Source of the DNA: Pseudonocardia parietis
GTDB lineage: Bacteria; Actinomycetota; Actinomycetes; Mycobacteriales; Pseudonocardiaceae
Assembly: GCF_017876315.1 (NCBI RefSeq)
Contig: NZ_JAGINU010000001.1
Location: 6,324,001-6,388,000, forward strand
Direction: 5' to 3'
DNA: 64,000 nt
In this document: piece by piece, positions 17,365-26,542 of the stretch
How positions within the stretch are numbered: the stretch's first letter is position 1
How the letters are laid out: every line of letters starts with the position of its first letter
Translations under genes and position numbers: made by a program
The notes under the pieces: model-generated
Database searches by the model: none
The model's input: only the letters and a program-made list of their open reading frames with translations
Told to the model about the DNA's origin: nothing

Positions 17365-19226
17365 GCAGCGGCGAGCCCGTTCCCCGGCGCCCCGGTGGGG
17401 AGGGCGAACAGCAGGACGGTGCGCACAGTTCCGGCAGCGGGAGCGGCGCCGGCCACGACGCTTCCCCGGTCCCGGCAGGCGCGCACCCGGGAGCCGCACA
17501 CCGGCGGACCGGCGGAGTCCCGCCACCGTGGACCCGTGGTTCCGCCCCGTGCGGACAGGAAGGGGCGAGCGGACCGGACGGGGCCGACGACTCGGGTGGG
17601 GCCGGTGACCTGGGTAGGACCGGCGGCTCGGCCGGGTCGGCCTGGCCACCACCGGCCGCTCCCGGCCCCGGCGGCATCGACGGCACCGACTGGCGGCGTC
17701 TGCCCGCGCTGATGCTGGTGGTCGGCCCCGCGACCGCGCTGCTCAAGCTCGCCCCGGCGCTGATCGTGCTGCTGATCTTCGGCGCCGGGCGCGGCAACAC
17801 CATGCAGGTGTGGATCGCGGCCGGGATCGCGGTGCTCGCCGTCGGTGCCGGGGTGATCCGCTGGCGCACCACCCGATACCGGATCACCCCCGACCGGGTT
17901 GAGCTCCACAGCGGTCTGTTGTTCCGCCAGCGCCGCTCGGTTCCGCGCGACCGGGTCCGCACCGTCGACCTGACCGCGCCGCTGCTGCACCGCCTCGTCG
18001 GGGTGAGCGTGGTCAAGGTCGGGTCCGGGCAGAGTGCGGGCAAGGAGTCCGGCCTCGATCTCGACGCCGTCACCACCGCCGAGGCCGAACGCCTGCGCCG
18101 GGAGCTGCTCGCCCGTCCCACGATCACCGACGCCGCGGGAACCGGCATCGCGGGTGGCGGTGCCACGGCCCCGCCCACCGCCGTGGCGGAGCCCGATCCG
18201 GGCGAGGAGCTGGACCGGATCGACTGGGCGTCGCTGCGCTACGCCCCGCTGACCGTCAGCTCGCTGGCCGCGGTCGGTGCGGTGGCCGGCGCCGGTTGGA
18301 ACCTGCTGAACGAGGCCGACGTCGACCCCCGCACCCTGCCCGGCGCGGACGCCGTCGCGACCGCTCCGGTCTGGGCCGCGGTGCTGGCCGGGGTGCTCGT
18401 GCTGCTCGTGCTGATGGTGGCCGGATCGATCGTGCTGTTCGTGGAGCGCTGGTGGGGGTTCCGCCTGACCCGGGAGCCGGACGGCACCCTGCGGGTGCGC
18501 CGTGGCCTGCTCACCCGGCGCTCGCTGTCGGTCTCCGAGCAGCGGCTGCGCGGGGTCACGGTCAGTGAGCCGCTGCTGGTCCGCGCGCTCGGCCGGGGTG
18601 CCCAGGCCGGGGCGCTGACCGTCGGGCTGGCCGGGGCCGACGGCGAGGCGGCGCACGCCGGGGCGCTCGGCCCGCCGGTCCCCCGGGCCCACGCCCACCA
18701 CATCGCCGCGACCGCCGCCCGGGCCGGCGCGGACATCACGTCCGGGCCGCTCACCGCGCACCCACGGGTCGCGCGCACCCGCCGCCTGGTCCGCGCGGTC
18801 GGGCCCGCGTTGGTGCTCCCGGTGGCGACGGGCGTGCTCGCGTACCTGGGCGGCCCGTCGTGGCCGATCGCCGTCGCGGTGCTGCTGCTCGTGGCGGCGG
18901 TCCCGCTGGGGCTGGACCGCTACCGGGCACTCGGGCACCGGCTCGACGAGCGCTACCTCGTCGCCCGCCAGGGCTCCCTGCTCCGGACGACGTCGGCGCT
19001 GCGCCGCGACGGCGTCATCGGCTGGCGGGTCCGGCAGAGCGTGTTCCAGCGCCGGGCCGGGGTCGTCACGCTGGAGGCGACGACCGCGGCCGGCACCGGC
19101 GCCGTGCAGATCCTCGACCTGTCCCCCGCCGACGCGGTCGCGCTGATGGCCGAGGTCACCCCGGCCGCCGTCGGCGGGTTTCGCGAGGTCAGCGCCGGCG
19201 ACGGGTCCCGAACAGGCTCCGGGTGA
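17361..19226 (+). CDS. bacterial PH-domain membrane protein, long partner (YdbT-like)
   Basis: A 621-residue protein. Residues 1-115 are a Gly/Ser/Pro-rich, probably disordered head. Three repeated modules follow, each with paired transmembrane helices (about 118-155, 290-360, 480-510) and a bPH2 domain: YRITPDRVELHSGLLFRQRR, LRVRRGLLTRRSLSVSEQRL and a third ending in VQILDLSPADA. This is the long member of the two-gene PH-protein family and overlaps its short partner by 4 bases. The function is unknown. The last 38 bases overlap the convergent HerA-like gene. Confidence 0.85.
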   Translation: MSSGEPVPRRPGGEGEQQDGAHSSGSGSGAGHDASPVPAGAHPGAAHRRTGGVPPPWTRGSAPCGQEGASGPDGADDSGGAGDLGRTGGSAGSAWPPPAAPGPGGIDGTDWRRLPALMLVVGPATALLKLAPALIVLLIFGAGRGNTMQVWIAAGIAVLAVGAGVIRWRTTRYRITPDRVELHSGLLFRQRRSVPRDRVRTVDLTAPLLHRLVGVSVVKVGSGQSAGKESGLDLDAVTTAEAERLRRELLARPTITDAAGTGIAGGGATAPPTAVAEPDPGEELDRIDWASLRYAPLTVSSLAAVGAVAGAGWNLLNEADVDPRTLPGADAVATAPVWAAVLAGVLVLLVLMVAGSIVLFVERWWGFRLTREPDGTLRVRRGLLTRRSLSVSEQRLRGVTVSEPLLVRALGRGAQAGALTVGLAGADGEAAHAGALGPPVPRAHAHHIAATAARAGADITSGPLTAHPRVARTRRLVRAVGPALVLPVATGVLAYLGGPSWPIAVAVLLLVAAVPLGLDRYRALGHRLDERYLVARQGSLLRTTSALRRDGVIGWRVRQSVFQRRAGVVTLEATTAAGTGAVQILDLSPADAVALMAEVTPAAVGGFREVSAGDGSRTGSG

Positions 19227-20757
19227 TCTCCCGGGTCACCGTGTTCGTGATCTGCCGCCCGGTCGGCGACTGCAGGAACTCGCCGACCTTGGAGAACCAG
19301 CCCTTCTCGCTGAAGTCCTGCGGCTGCGGCGGTGGGGGCGGCGCCTCGCCGGGAGCGGGCGTGGGCGTGGGCTGCGCCTGGACCGGTGTCGCCTCGCCAC
19401 CCGGCCCGGACGCGATCCGGCCGGTCAGCCGCTCGTAGGCCGAGTCCCGGTCGACCATCTCGCCGTAGCGCGCCTGCAGCGGCGACCGGGCCGCCTCCTC
19501 GCGGATCGCGTCGTCGCCGATCGCGGCCATCAGCGACCGCGGTGCCCGCAGCCGGGTCCACGCCACCGGCGTCGGGGCGCCCCGCTCGGACAGCACGGTC
19601 ACGACCGCCTCGCCGGTGCCCAGCGAGGTCAGCGCCGACTCCAGGTCGTAGACCTCCGAGCGCGGGTAGGTCTTCACCGTGCGGGCCAGCGCCTTCTGGT
19701 CGTCCGGGGTGAAGGCCCGCAGCGCGTGCTGGATCCGGGCGCCGAGCTGGGACAGGACTTCATTCGGGACGTCGGTCGGCAGCTGCGTGCAGAAGAACAC
19801 GCCGACGCCCTTGGACCGGATGAGCTTCACGGTCTGCTCGATGCGGTCCAGGAACGCCTTCGACGCGTCGGAGAACAGCAGGTGCGCCTCGTCGAAGAAG
19901 AAGACCAGCTTCGGCCGGTCCAGGTCGCCGGCTTCGGGCAGCTCCTCGTACAGCTCGGCGAGCAGCCACATGAGGAACGTCGAGAACAGCACCGGGTTCG
20001 CCGCGCGTTCGGCGAGCTCGAGCAGCGTGACGACGCCCTTGCCGTCGATCTGACGCATCAGGTCCGCCGGGTCGAACTCCGGCTCCCCGAAGAACGTGTC
20101 CCCGCCCTGGGCCTCCAGGTTCACCAGCGACCGCAGGATGACCCCGGCCGTCGACGGCGAGACCCCGCCGATCCCCTTCAGCTCGGCCTTGCCCTCGTCG
20201 GAGGTGAGATGTGTGATGACCGCGCGCAGGTCCTTGGTGTCCAGTAGCGGCAGCCCGCGCAGGTCGGCCCAGTGGAAGATCAGCCCGAGGGTGGACTCCT
20301 GCGTGGCGTTGAGCCCCAGCACCTTCGCCAGCAGGATCGGGCCGAACTGGGTGAGCGTCGCCCGGACCGGGACGGCGACACCGCCGTCGCCCAGCGACAG
20401 GAACTGCACCGGGTACGCCGTCGGCGTCCAGTCGTCGCCGGTGTCGCGGACCCGGTCGTCGACCTGTTTGCTCTGCTCACCGGGACGCACCATGCCGGAC
20501 AGGTCGCCCTTGACGTCGGCGAGCAGCACCGGAACGCCCGCGTCGGACAGCTGCCCGGCGAGTGCCTGCAACGTCTTCGTCTTGCCGGTGCCGGTGGCGC
20601 CGGCGACGAGACCGTGCCGGTTGAGCGTCGCGAGCGGGATGCGGATCCGTGCCCCGGGATCACAGACCCCGTCGACGAGCACCGTGCCGAGTTCCAGCGC
20701 GGCACCGTCGGTGGCGTATCCGTCGGCGATGGTACGGGCGGGAGTGTTCTCGGCCAC
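19189..20757 (-). CDS. HerA-like DUF853 ATPase (YjgR family)
   Basis: A 522-residue P-loop ATPase of the HerA/FtsK clade, DUF853 group. Walker A GATGTGKT is at 53-60, Walker B KLVFFFDEAHLLF near 290, and an arginine-finger-type region RSKGVGVFFCTQLP follows. A Pro-rich linker (about 455-480) leads to a short C-terminal tail found in actinobacterial members. E. coli YjgR is the model; no cellular role is firmly established, though DNA translocation is expected of the clade. No NurA nuclease gene is adjacent. The GTG start is at 20757. Confidence 0.85.
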   Translation of the reverse strand: MAENTPARTIADGYATDGAALELGTVLVDGVCDPGARIRIPLATLNRHGLVAGATGTGKTKTLQALAGQLSDAGVPVLLADVKGDLSGMVRPGEQSKQVDDRVRDTGDDWTPTAYPVQFLSLGDGGVAVPVRATLTQFGPILLAKVLGLNATQESTLGLIFHWADLRGLPLLDTKDLRAVITHLTSDEGKAELKGIGGVSPSTAGVILRSLVNLEAQGGDTFFGEPEFDPADLMRQIDGKGVVTLLELAERAANPVLFSTFLMWLLAELYEELPEAGDLDRPKLVFFFDEAHLLFSDASKAFLDRIEQTVKLIRSKGVGVFFCTQLPTDVPNEVLSQLGARIQHALRAFTPDDQKALARTVKTYPRSEVYDLESALTSLGTGEAVVTVLSERGAPTPVAWTRLRAPRSLMAAIGDDAIREEAARSPLQARYGEMVDRDSAYERLTGRIASGPGGEATPVQAQPTPTPAPGEAPPPPPQPQDFSEKGWFSKVGEFLQSPTGRQITNTVTREITRSLFGTRRRR

Positions 20758-20876
20758 GATCGCGCAGCCTAGGGCACTGCGGGATCCGGAGTTGATCTCG
20801 CACTCGTTGTGCTGACGGCGCCCCGGCGACCCGCGAGGCGTGCACCACGCGCGACGGCGTCACCTAGTCTGCACCG

Positions 20877-21518
20877 ATGACCGATCGGCTGGTGTGGATC
20901 GACTGCGAGATGACCGGGCTCGACCTGAATTCCGACGCGCTCATCGAGATCGCGGCGCTGGTCACCGACGGTGACCTCAATGTCCTGGGTGACGGTGTCG
21001 ACGTCGTGATCGCCTGTGACGACGGGGCTCTCGAGCGGATGCCCGACGTCGTGCGCGAGATGCACGAGCGCTCCGGGCTCACCGAGGAGGTCCGGCGTGC
21101 GACCGTCACGGTCGCCGAGGCCGAACGGATGGTGCTCGACTACGTCCGCGAGTACGTCCCGGAGCCCCGCACGGCGCCGCTGGCCGGCAACTCCATCGCC
21201 ACCGACCGCGGGTTCCTCACCCGGGACATGCAGGAGCTGGACGCCTACCTGCACTACCGGATGATCGACGTCAGCTCGGTGAAGGAACTGGCGCGGCGGT
21301 GGTTCCCCCGGGTGTTCTACGCGAAGCCGGAGAAGGGCCTGGCGCACCGCGCGCTCGCCGACATCCGGGAGTCGATCCGGGAGCTGGCCTACTACCGCGC
21401 GGCGCTGTTCGTCGCCCCGCCCGGACCGAGCACGGAGCAGGCCCAGGCCGCGGCGGCCGCCGTCGCCGGTGTCGCGGCGGCACCGAACCCGCAGGCAGCG
21501 GGCGGCGCGACGGCGTGA
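20877..21518 (+). CDS. orn: oligoribonuclease
   Basis: A 213-residue DEDDh 3'-5' exonuclease that clears 2-5-nt RNA, including linear di-nucleotides from cyclic-di-GMP/AMP turnover. Active-site residues are visible: WIDCEMTGLD (Asp9, Glu11), the middle Asp in YRMIDVSSVKEL, and HRALADI with the final His and Asp. The core is of normal length, followed by an Ala-rich tail of about 35 residues common in actinobacteria. It is upstream of the tRNA genes. Confidence 0.95.
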   Translation: MTDRLVWIDCEMTGLDLNSDALIEIAALVTDGDLNVLGDGVDVVIACDDGALERMPDVVREMHERSGLTEEVRRATVTVAEAERMVLDYVREYVPEPRTAPLAGNSIATDRGFLTRDMQELDAYLHYRMIDVSSVKELARRWFPRVFYAKPEKGLAHRALADIRESIRELAYYRAALFVAPPGPSTEQAQAAAAAVAGVAAAPNPQAAGGATA

Positions 21519-21597
21519 GCCAACCCCCGCGCGAGCCGTCCGGAACCGGGGGCTATGCTGTATCAGCGCTTCCGGCCACGGCCAGGGAAGCCGCATG

Positions 21598-21670
21598 GTG
21601 GGTGTAGCTCAGTTGGTAGAGCACCTGGTTGTGGTCCAGGGGGCCGCGGGTTCAAGTCCCGTCACTCACC
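21598..21670 (+). tRNA. tRNA-His (GTG anticodon)
   Basis: A 73-nt cloverleaf. The acceptor stem GTGGGTG (21598-21604) pairs with CACTCAC (21663-21669) with one G-T pair. The anticodon loop reads TTGTGGT in a CTGG/CCAG stem, and the T-arm contains TTCAAGT. The base before the stem, G21597, could be templated G-1, and the discriminator is C21670, both hallmarks of tRNA-His. CCA is not encoded. Confidence 0.95.
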
Positions 21671-21690
21671 CGGTTGCCAGCCCTGGCGAT

Positions 21691-21727
21691 CGATCCCGGA
21701 AAGCATCGTGCTAGTTTTCCGGGATCG
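21691..21727 (+). terminator. hairpin after tRNA-His
   Basis: A perfect 12-bp stem, CGATCCCGGAAA (21691-21702) with TTTCCGGGATCG (21716-21727), encloses a 13-nt loop. It lies 20 bases after tRNA-His and before the first tRNA-Lys. It may be a terminator or processing signal; the T-tract is weak. Confidence 0.5.
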
Positions 21728-21764
21728 TTCTCGCCCGGGGGTCGGCGAACAGAAAAACGAATAT

Positions 21765-21840
21765 GCGCCGTTAGCTCAATTGGCAGAGCAGCTGGCTCTT
21801 AACCAGCGGGTTCGGGGTTCGAGTCCCTGACGGCGCACCA
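21765..21840 (+). tRNA. tRNA-Lys (CTT anticodon), copy 1 with encoded CCA
   Basis: Acceptor stem GCGCCGT (21765-21771) pairs perfectly with ACGGCGC (21830-21836). The anticodon loop is CTCTTAA in a CTGG/CCAG-type stem, and the T-loop is TTCGAGT. Discriminator A21837 is followed by an encoded CCA (21838-21840). Confidence 0.96.
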
Positions 21841-21869
21841 CAACTCCACACAGTGATACATCACTGCAC

Positions 21870-21942
21870 GCGCCGTTAGCTCAATTGGCAGAGCAGCTGG
21901 CTCTTAACCAGCGGGTTCGGGGTTCGAGTCCCTGACGGCGCA
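21870..21942 (+). tRNA. tRNA-Lys (CTT anticodon), copy 2
   Basis: Identical over all 73 nt to the copy 105 bases upstream, but without an encoded CCA. Anticodon CTT. It is followed within 8 bases by a very strong hairpin. Duplication supports high demand for AAG codons, which dominate Lys usage in such GC-rich genomes. Confidence 0.96.
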
Positions 21943-21949
21943 CAGATCA

Positions 21950-21988
21950 CGAAAGGGCTCGCGGGAATTGTTCCCGCGAGCCCTTTCG
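21950..21988 (+). terminator. 18-bp perfect hairpin terminator after the tRNA cluster
   Basis: CGAAAGGGCTCGCGGGAA (21950-21967) and its exact complement (21971-21988) form an 18-bp stem with a TTG loop. It begins 8 bases after the second tRNA-Lys. The 3' side has only CTTTCGTC rather than a long T-run, typical of actinobacterial terminators. Position and stability make this a confident transcription stop. Confidence 0.85.
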
Positions 21989-22077
21989 TCGTCCGGCCGG
22001 GCGCCGGTACGGCGCCGGTTCGGTGACCCGCGTCGCCCGGACATGACCGGAGCGCCTGGACCCGCCACGATGTCCTC

Positions 22078-22710
22078 ATGGCGCGTCCCGACCACACCGT
22101 CTTCCTCAAGCGGTCCTTCTCCCGGATGGACCAGCTGGCAACCCCGTTCCTCACCGGACGGCGGCTCTGCATGCAGCTGGCCCGGGTCGTCCCGTACGGC
22201 ACGAACGGCGTGGTCGTCGAGCTCGGCGCCGGGCCCGGCGTGCTGGCCGAGCCGATCCGCGAACGGCTGGGACCGGATGCCCGCTACCTCGCGATCGAGA
22301 TCGACCCCGAGCTCGTCGCGCACCTGCGGCAGCACAAGCCGTGGCTGGAGGCCGTGGAGGGCGACGTCGCCGACCTCGACCGGATCCTCGACGACGCCGG
22401 CATCGACAAGGTGGACGCGTTCGTCTCGACCCTGCCCTGGGCGGTCTTCCCGCAGGACCTGCGGATGAAGGTGATGGGCGTGATCGCGAGCCGGCTGGTG
22501 CCCGACGGCGTCCTCAGCATGATCATCACCTGGATGGCACTGCCGAAACGGGTCCGGGACCTACGGGCCCTGCTGGACGCCCACTTCGACGAGGTCGTCG
22601 AGACGGCCACCGAGTGGCGCAACCCGCCACCGGCCCGGACGTTCCTGTGCCGGCGCCCGCTCGCCCGGCCCAACTCTCTCGACGAGCGAGACACTCGATC
22701 AGCGAGTTAG
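22078..22710 (+). CDS. class I SAM-dependent methyltransferase (PmtA-like)
   Basis: A 210-residue Rossmann-fold methyltransferase. The SAM motif I is VVELGAGPGVLAEPI near 46-60, with the acidic strand LAIEIDPELV and a later VDAFVSTLPWAVF. The opening FLKRSFSRMDQLATP resembles phosphatidylethanolamine N-methyltransferase/rRNA-dimethylase-like proteins, so a lipid or amine acceptor is plausible but unproven. It is followed 10 bases later by the flavin monooxygenase gene on the same strand. Confidence 0.8.
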   Translation: MARPDHTVFLKRSFSRMDQLATPFLTGRRLCMQLARVVPYGTNGVVVELGAGPGVLAEPIRERLGPDARYLAIEIDPELVAHLRQHKPWLEAVEGDVADLDRILDDAGIDKVDAFVSTLPWAVFPQDLRMKVMGVIASRLVPDGVLSMIITWMALPKRVRDLRALLDAHFDEVVETATEWRNPPPARTFLCRRPLARPNSLDERDTRSAS

Positions 22711-22720
22711 TATCGGTGGC

Positions 22721-23959
22721 GTGAGCACACCTGGAAGGACCGTGATCGCGGGCGGCGGCCCAGGCGGGATGCTGCTGGCGTACCTGCTGGCCCGCGCCGG
22801 GCTGCCGGTGACGCTGGCGGAGCGCCACCAGGACTTCGACCGTGACTTCCGCGGCGACTCCCTGCACCCCTGGACCCTGGAGCTGCTCGACCGGCTCGGG
22901 TTGGCCGAGCGGCTGCTGGAGCAGCCGCACGTCAAGGCCCGCCAGTTCCGGCTCCGGACACCGAAGGGTCTGATCACGACGTCGGACTACGGGTTGCTCG
23001 ACACCCCGTACGACTACGTCGCGCTGATGCCGCAGGCCTGGTTCCTCGACTTCCTCGCCGCCGAGGCCGAGGCACTGCCGTCGTTCGAGCTGCGCACCGG
23101 CGCGGCGGTGAACGGCCTGCTCGGCAGCGACCCGGTGCGCGGGGTGACCCTGCGCTCCGGCGAGGAGATCGACGCCGAGCTCGTCGTCGCCGCGGACGGG
23201 CGGTACTCCCGGATCCGCGCGCTCGCCGGGGCGAAGGCGGAGTCGCAGGGCGCCACCACCGACCTGCTGTGGTTCGCGCTGCCCCGCCACGACGACGACC
23301 CGCCGGACGCCGACGTCGACCTCTACTTCGGCACGCGTCACTACGTCGGAACCCTCGGCGGGCCGGGCCGCTGGCAGGTCGGGCTGTCGCTGCCCAAGGG
23401 CGGCTACCCGGCGCTGCGCGACGCGGGCGTCGACTACGTGCGCCGCGAGGTCGCCGAGCGGGTGCCGTGGCTGGCCGACCGTGTCGACCTGCTCACCGAT
23501 ATGAACGAGACGACGCTGCTGTCGGTCGACATCTCACGGGTGCCGGTCTGGCACCGGCCGGGACTGCTGATGCTCGGCGACGCCGCACACGTCATCTCCC
23601 CCGTCGGCGGCAACGGCATCCTCATGGCCTGTCAGGACGCGCTCGCCGCGGCCAACCACCTGGTCCCGGCGCTGCGGGCGGGCACTCCCGGATCCGAGGC
23701 GCTCGCCGCGGTGCAGGCCGACCGGGAGTCGGCGATCGTCACCGTGCAGGCCCAGCAGGTCCGGGTGGAGCAGACTGCCGCCCGCGCCCGGGAACGTGGG
23801 AAGCCCGTGGCCCCGCCGGGGTTCCTGCGGCTGCTCACCCGGATCCCCGCGGTGCGCAAGCGGTCGGCGCGACGGAACGGGTACGGCCCGGAGCCGGTCC
23901 ACCCGAGCCCGGAACTGGAACGCGCACTCGACCTGCGACCCACCCCCGTCCACGCCTGA
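22721..23959 (+). CDS. FAD-dependent aromatic-ring-type monooxygenase
   Basis: A 412-residue group A flavoprotein monooxygenase (PheA/TfdB/UbiH type). The dinucleotide motif VIAGGGPGGMLLAYLLARAG is at about 7-26, the DG motif near ADGRYSRIR at 155-163, and the second FAD motif LLMLGDAAHVISPVGGNG near 280. These enzymes use NAD(P)H and O2 to hydroxylate aromatic or polyketide-like rings, or act as reductases. The substrate is unknown. The GTG at 22721 is 10 bases after the methyltransferase stop, implying a two-gene operon that may tailor one compound. Confidence 0.85.
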   Translation: MSTPGRTVIAGGGPGGMLLAYLLARAGLPVTLAERHQDFDRDFRGDSLHPWTLELLDRLGLAERLLEQPHVKARQFRLRTPKGLITTSDYGLLDTPYDYVALMPQAWFLDFLAAEAEALPSFELRTGAAVNGLLGSDPVRGVTLRSGEEIDAELVVAADGRYSRIRALAGAKAESQGATTDLLWFALPRHDDDPPDADVDLYFGTRHYVGTLGGPGRWQVGLSLPKGGYPALRDAGVDYVRREVAERVPWLADRVDLLTDMNETTLLSVDISRVPVWHRPGLLMLGDAAHVISPVGGNGILMACQDALAAANHLVPALRAGTPGSEALAAVQADRESAIVTVQAQQVRVEQTAARARERGKPVAPPGFLRLLTRIPAVRKRSARRNGYGPEPVHPSPELERALDLRPTPVHA

Positions 23960-23983
23960 TCCCGGCGCGCTCCGTGAGCCGGC

Positions 23984-24238
23984 TCAGCGACGGGCCCGCC
24001 GCCGGCCGAGCACCAGACCGATCACAAGACCGACCAGCACCATCGCCGCGAGGACGATCCAGAGCGGTGCGGTCACGTTCAGGGTGAACAGGTCGATGCT
24101 CGCCGGGTCGCGGTTCTGGGCGATGAACACGATCGCGAGAACGACGAGGACCGCCGCCACGATCTGACGCGGGCCGACACGAAAGCCGGTGGAGCGGCCA
24201 CCGGCTGCGCCGCGGGTGGGGGAAGCAGGACCGGACAC
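23984..24238 (-). CDS. LapA-domain (DUF1049) small membrane protein
   Basis: An 84-residue protein with two transmembrane helices (about 28-41 and 55-77). The conserved AIVFIAQNRDPASIDLFTLN joins the first helix to the loop, which is the LapA/DUF1049 signature. The tail GRRRARR is positively charged and cytosolic. In proteobacteria LapA supports envelope assembly; in actinobacteria the role is unknown. GTG 24238 is chosen because GAGGAGGAG lies just upstream. Confidence 0.82.
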   Translation of the reverse strand: MSGPASPTRGAAGGRSTGFRVGPRQIVAAVLVVLAIVFIAQNRDPASIDLFTLNVTAPLWIVLAAMVLVGLVIGLVLGRRRARR

Positions 24239-24502
24239 GGCTCCTCCTCGGGAGATCGGCTGGCGCTCGCCGCGCGGCGGGCGGTTCGGAACGGGGCGAG
24301 TACGGACCACCGGGGCGCTCGTGCCGCTCCGTTCGACGCCATGATGACGAGAAGGAACCCCGTCCCGCGCCGCCCGGACGGGCACAGGTCATGTCCGGCC
24401 GCTGGAGATCCCGGCCCTCGGAGCCCCGGAGCCGCCGAGCCTGCCGGACGAGTCCCCCGACGGGCCCGGTCGTCGGTCCCCGGGCCGACGTAGCGTCGGG
24501 GT

Positions 24503-25471
24503 GTGCACTCCCCCGACGTCGTCCCACCCGTCCTCGCCGGTGCCGTCCCACTGGCGTACGTCGAGCGGGAGGGCATCGTCGAGTCGGTGCACCTGGGCAC
24601 CCTCGCCGTCCTCGACGGCGGCCGGCTCACCGGCCGGGGTGACCCGGACGTCCCGTTCCTGCCGCGGTCGGCGCTCAAACCGGTGCAGGCGGTCGCGCTG
24701 CTGCGGTCCGGCCTCGACCTCGACGGAGAGCTGCTCGCCCTGGCCTGCGCGTCGCATTCCGGGGAGCCCGGGCACATCGACGGCGTCCGCCGGATCCTGG
24801 ACGGTGCCGGCCTCACCGAGGACGACCTGGACAACACCCCGGACCTGCCGTTGGACGTCCAGGCCGGCGCGGCCGCCCGGGCCATCGGAACGACGCCGGC
24901 ACCGGTGCTGCAGAACTGCTCCGGCAAGCACGCCGCCATGCTGGCGACCTGCGTGGCGGCCGGGTGGCCGACCACCGGCTACCGGGAACCGGATCACCCG
25001 CTGCAGCGGCTGATCCACGACACCATCGCCGACCTGACCGGAGTCACGCCGTTCACCACGACGGTCGACGGCTGCGGGGCTCCGCTCTTCGGGTCCACCC
25101 CGGCCGGGCTCGCGCGGGCCTTCGCTCGGATCGCGGTCGCCGCACCGGCGGCGCCGGAGGGCCGGGTCGCCGCGGCGATGCGCACCCACCCGTGGTGGGT
25201 CGGCGGGACCGGGCGGCCGGTCACCCGGCTCGCGCAGGCCGTGCCCGGACTGATCGCGAAGGACGGCGCGGAAGGGGTATTGGCCGCCGCACTGCCCGAC
25301 GGCCGGGCGTTCGCCGTGACGGTGCTCGACGGCTCACCACGGCCGCTGCCCGTGCTCGCCGCCGCCGTGCTGGAGGGCTGGGGCGCCGTTACCGAGGCGC
25401 TGCCCGCGGCGACACGCGTCGACGTGCTGGGACACGGGCGCCCGGTGGGCGTCGTGCGTCCCGCGTTCTGA
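24503..25471 (+). CDS. L-asparaginase II, rhizobial (ReAV) type
   Basis: A 322-residue asparaginase of the Rhizobium etli ReAV class, unrelated to E. coli AnsA/B. Conserved sites visible are RSALKP (Ser56, Lys59), ACASHSGE (Ser84), NCSGKHA (Cys139, Lys142), DGCGAPLF (Cys191) and LIAKDGAEG (Lys253). These match the two Ser-Lys tandems and the Cys/Lys zinc site reported for the class. It converts asparagine to aspartate and ammonia, presumably in the cytosol since no signal peptide is seen. The start is GTG at 24503; it is transcribed alone. Confidence 0.9.
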   Translation: MHSPDVVPPVLAGAVPLAYVEREGIVESVHLGTLAVLDGGRLTGRGDPDVPFLPRSALKPVQAVALLRSGLDLDGELLALACASHSGEPGHIDGVRRILDGAGLTEDDLDNTPDLPLDVQAGAAARAIGTTPAPVLQNCSGKHAAMLATCVAAGWPTTGYREPDHPLQRLIHDTIADLTGVTPFTTTVDGCGAPLFGSTPAGLARAFARIAVAAPAAPEGRVAAAMRTHPWWVGGTGRPVTRLAQAVPGLIAKDGAEGVLAAALPDGRAFAVTVLDGSPRPLPVLAAAVLEGWGAVTEALPAATRVDVLGHGRPVGVVRPAF

Positions 25472-25503
25472 CCCCGGCGACGGCGACGACGGCGACCGGG
25501 TCC

Positions 25504-26487
25504 TCATCGTCCGTCCGCTGCGCAGGCCTCCCGGGAGGCCTGCGCAGCCCGGGTCAGCCGGGCCGCGAGCGCGTCCAGGTGCTCGACGAGCTCCTGCGGC
25601 TCCACCACGTGGAAGTCCACGTCGAAGAAGTTGATCCACACCGCCAGCGACTCGAGCGTCCACGCCCCGGCGGCGAGCTCGCAGCGGCCGTCGCCCAGGT
25701 CGGTCACGATCCCCGACGCCGGCGTCACGTGCTCCGCGATCCGCTCCGCAGGCGCGGCGAACACGATCCGCGCCCGGTACGGGTAGGCGCCCGAGGAGAT
25801 CCCGCGCTGGGCGAACGCGGCCACCCCGCCCTCGGGAGGATCCCGCGGCGCGAACCGCGGGCCCGCGGGCAGCTTCAGCCGCATCCGGTCCACCCGGAAC
25901 GTCCGCCGGTCGTCGCGGCCGGTGTCCCAGGCGACCAGGTACCAGCGGCGGCCGGTGTGCACCAGGCCCTCCGGCTCGACGATCCGGCGGGTCTCGCCGC
26001 CGTCGCCGGCCACGTAGTCGAACCGCACGCACTCGTGGTCACGGCAGGCGGCTGCCAGCGCCGCGAGATCATCGGCGTCGACCGTGGGTCCCCGTCCGGG
26101 GAGCGTCGCGGTGGCGGTGCCCAGCGCGGCGACCCGGCGGCGCAACCGGTTCGGCAGCACCTGCTCCAGCTTCGCCAGGGCGCGCACCGAGGTCTCCTCG
26201 ATGCCCGACACGGTCCCACCGGCCGCGGTCCGCAGCCCCACCGCGACGGCGACGGCCTCGTCGTCGTCGAGCAGCAGGGGCGGCAGCGCCGCGCCTGCCC
26301 CGAGCCGGTAGCCGCCGGTGCTCCCGGGCGTGGAGTGCACCGGGTAGCCGAGCGTCCGGAGCTTGTCGACGTCCCGGCGGACGGTGCGGACGTCGACGTC
26401 GAGCCGCTCCGCCAGCGTCGGCCCGGTCCAGTCGCGCGGCACCTGCAGCAGCCCGAGCAGCCGGAGCAGTCGCGCCGAGGTCTCCAT
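25504..26487 (-). CDS. WYL-domain transcriptional regulator (YafY type)
   Basis: A 327-residue regulator with an N-terminal winged helix (about 1-60; LAERLDVDVRTVRRDVDKLR is the recognition part) and a WYL domain (about 150-230; RRWYLVAWD and RTFRVDRM). A C-terminal WCX extension follows. WYL domains sense nucleic acid or nucleotides and often govern stress or defence genes; the target is not apparent here. The ATG at 26487 is preferred over a start 93 bases upstream because conservation begins at METSARLLRLL. It lies downstream of the HNH gene. Confidence 0.88.
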   Translation of the reverse strand: METSARLLRLLGLLQVPRDWTGPTLAERLDVDVRTVRRDVDKLRTLGYPVHSTPGSTGGYRLGAGAALPPLLLDDDEAVAVAVGLRTAAGGTVSGIEETSVRALAKLEQVLPNRLRRRVAALGTATATLPGRGPTVDADDLAALAAACRDHECVRFDYVAGDGGETRRIVEPEGLVHTGRRWYLVAWDTGRDDRRTFRVDRMRLKLPAGPRFAPRDPPEGGVAAFAQRGISSGAYPYRARIVFAAPAERIAEHVTPASGIVTDLGDGRCELAAGAWTLESLAVWINFFDVDFHVVEPQELVEHLDALAARLTRAAQASREACAADGR

Positions 26488-26542
26488 CACGACGCCCAGT
26501 GTGCCCGCCGTCGCGGACACCTCCGGTCCTCGATCGGGCGCG

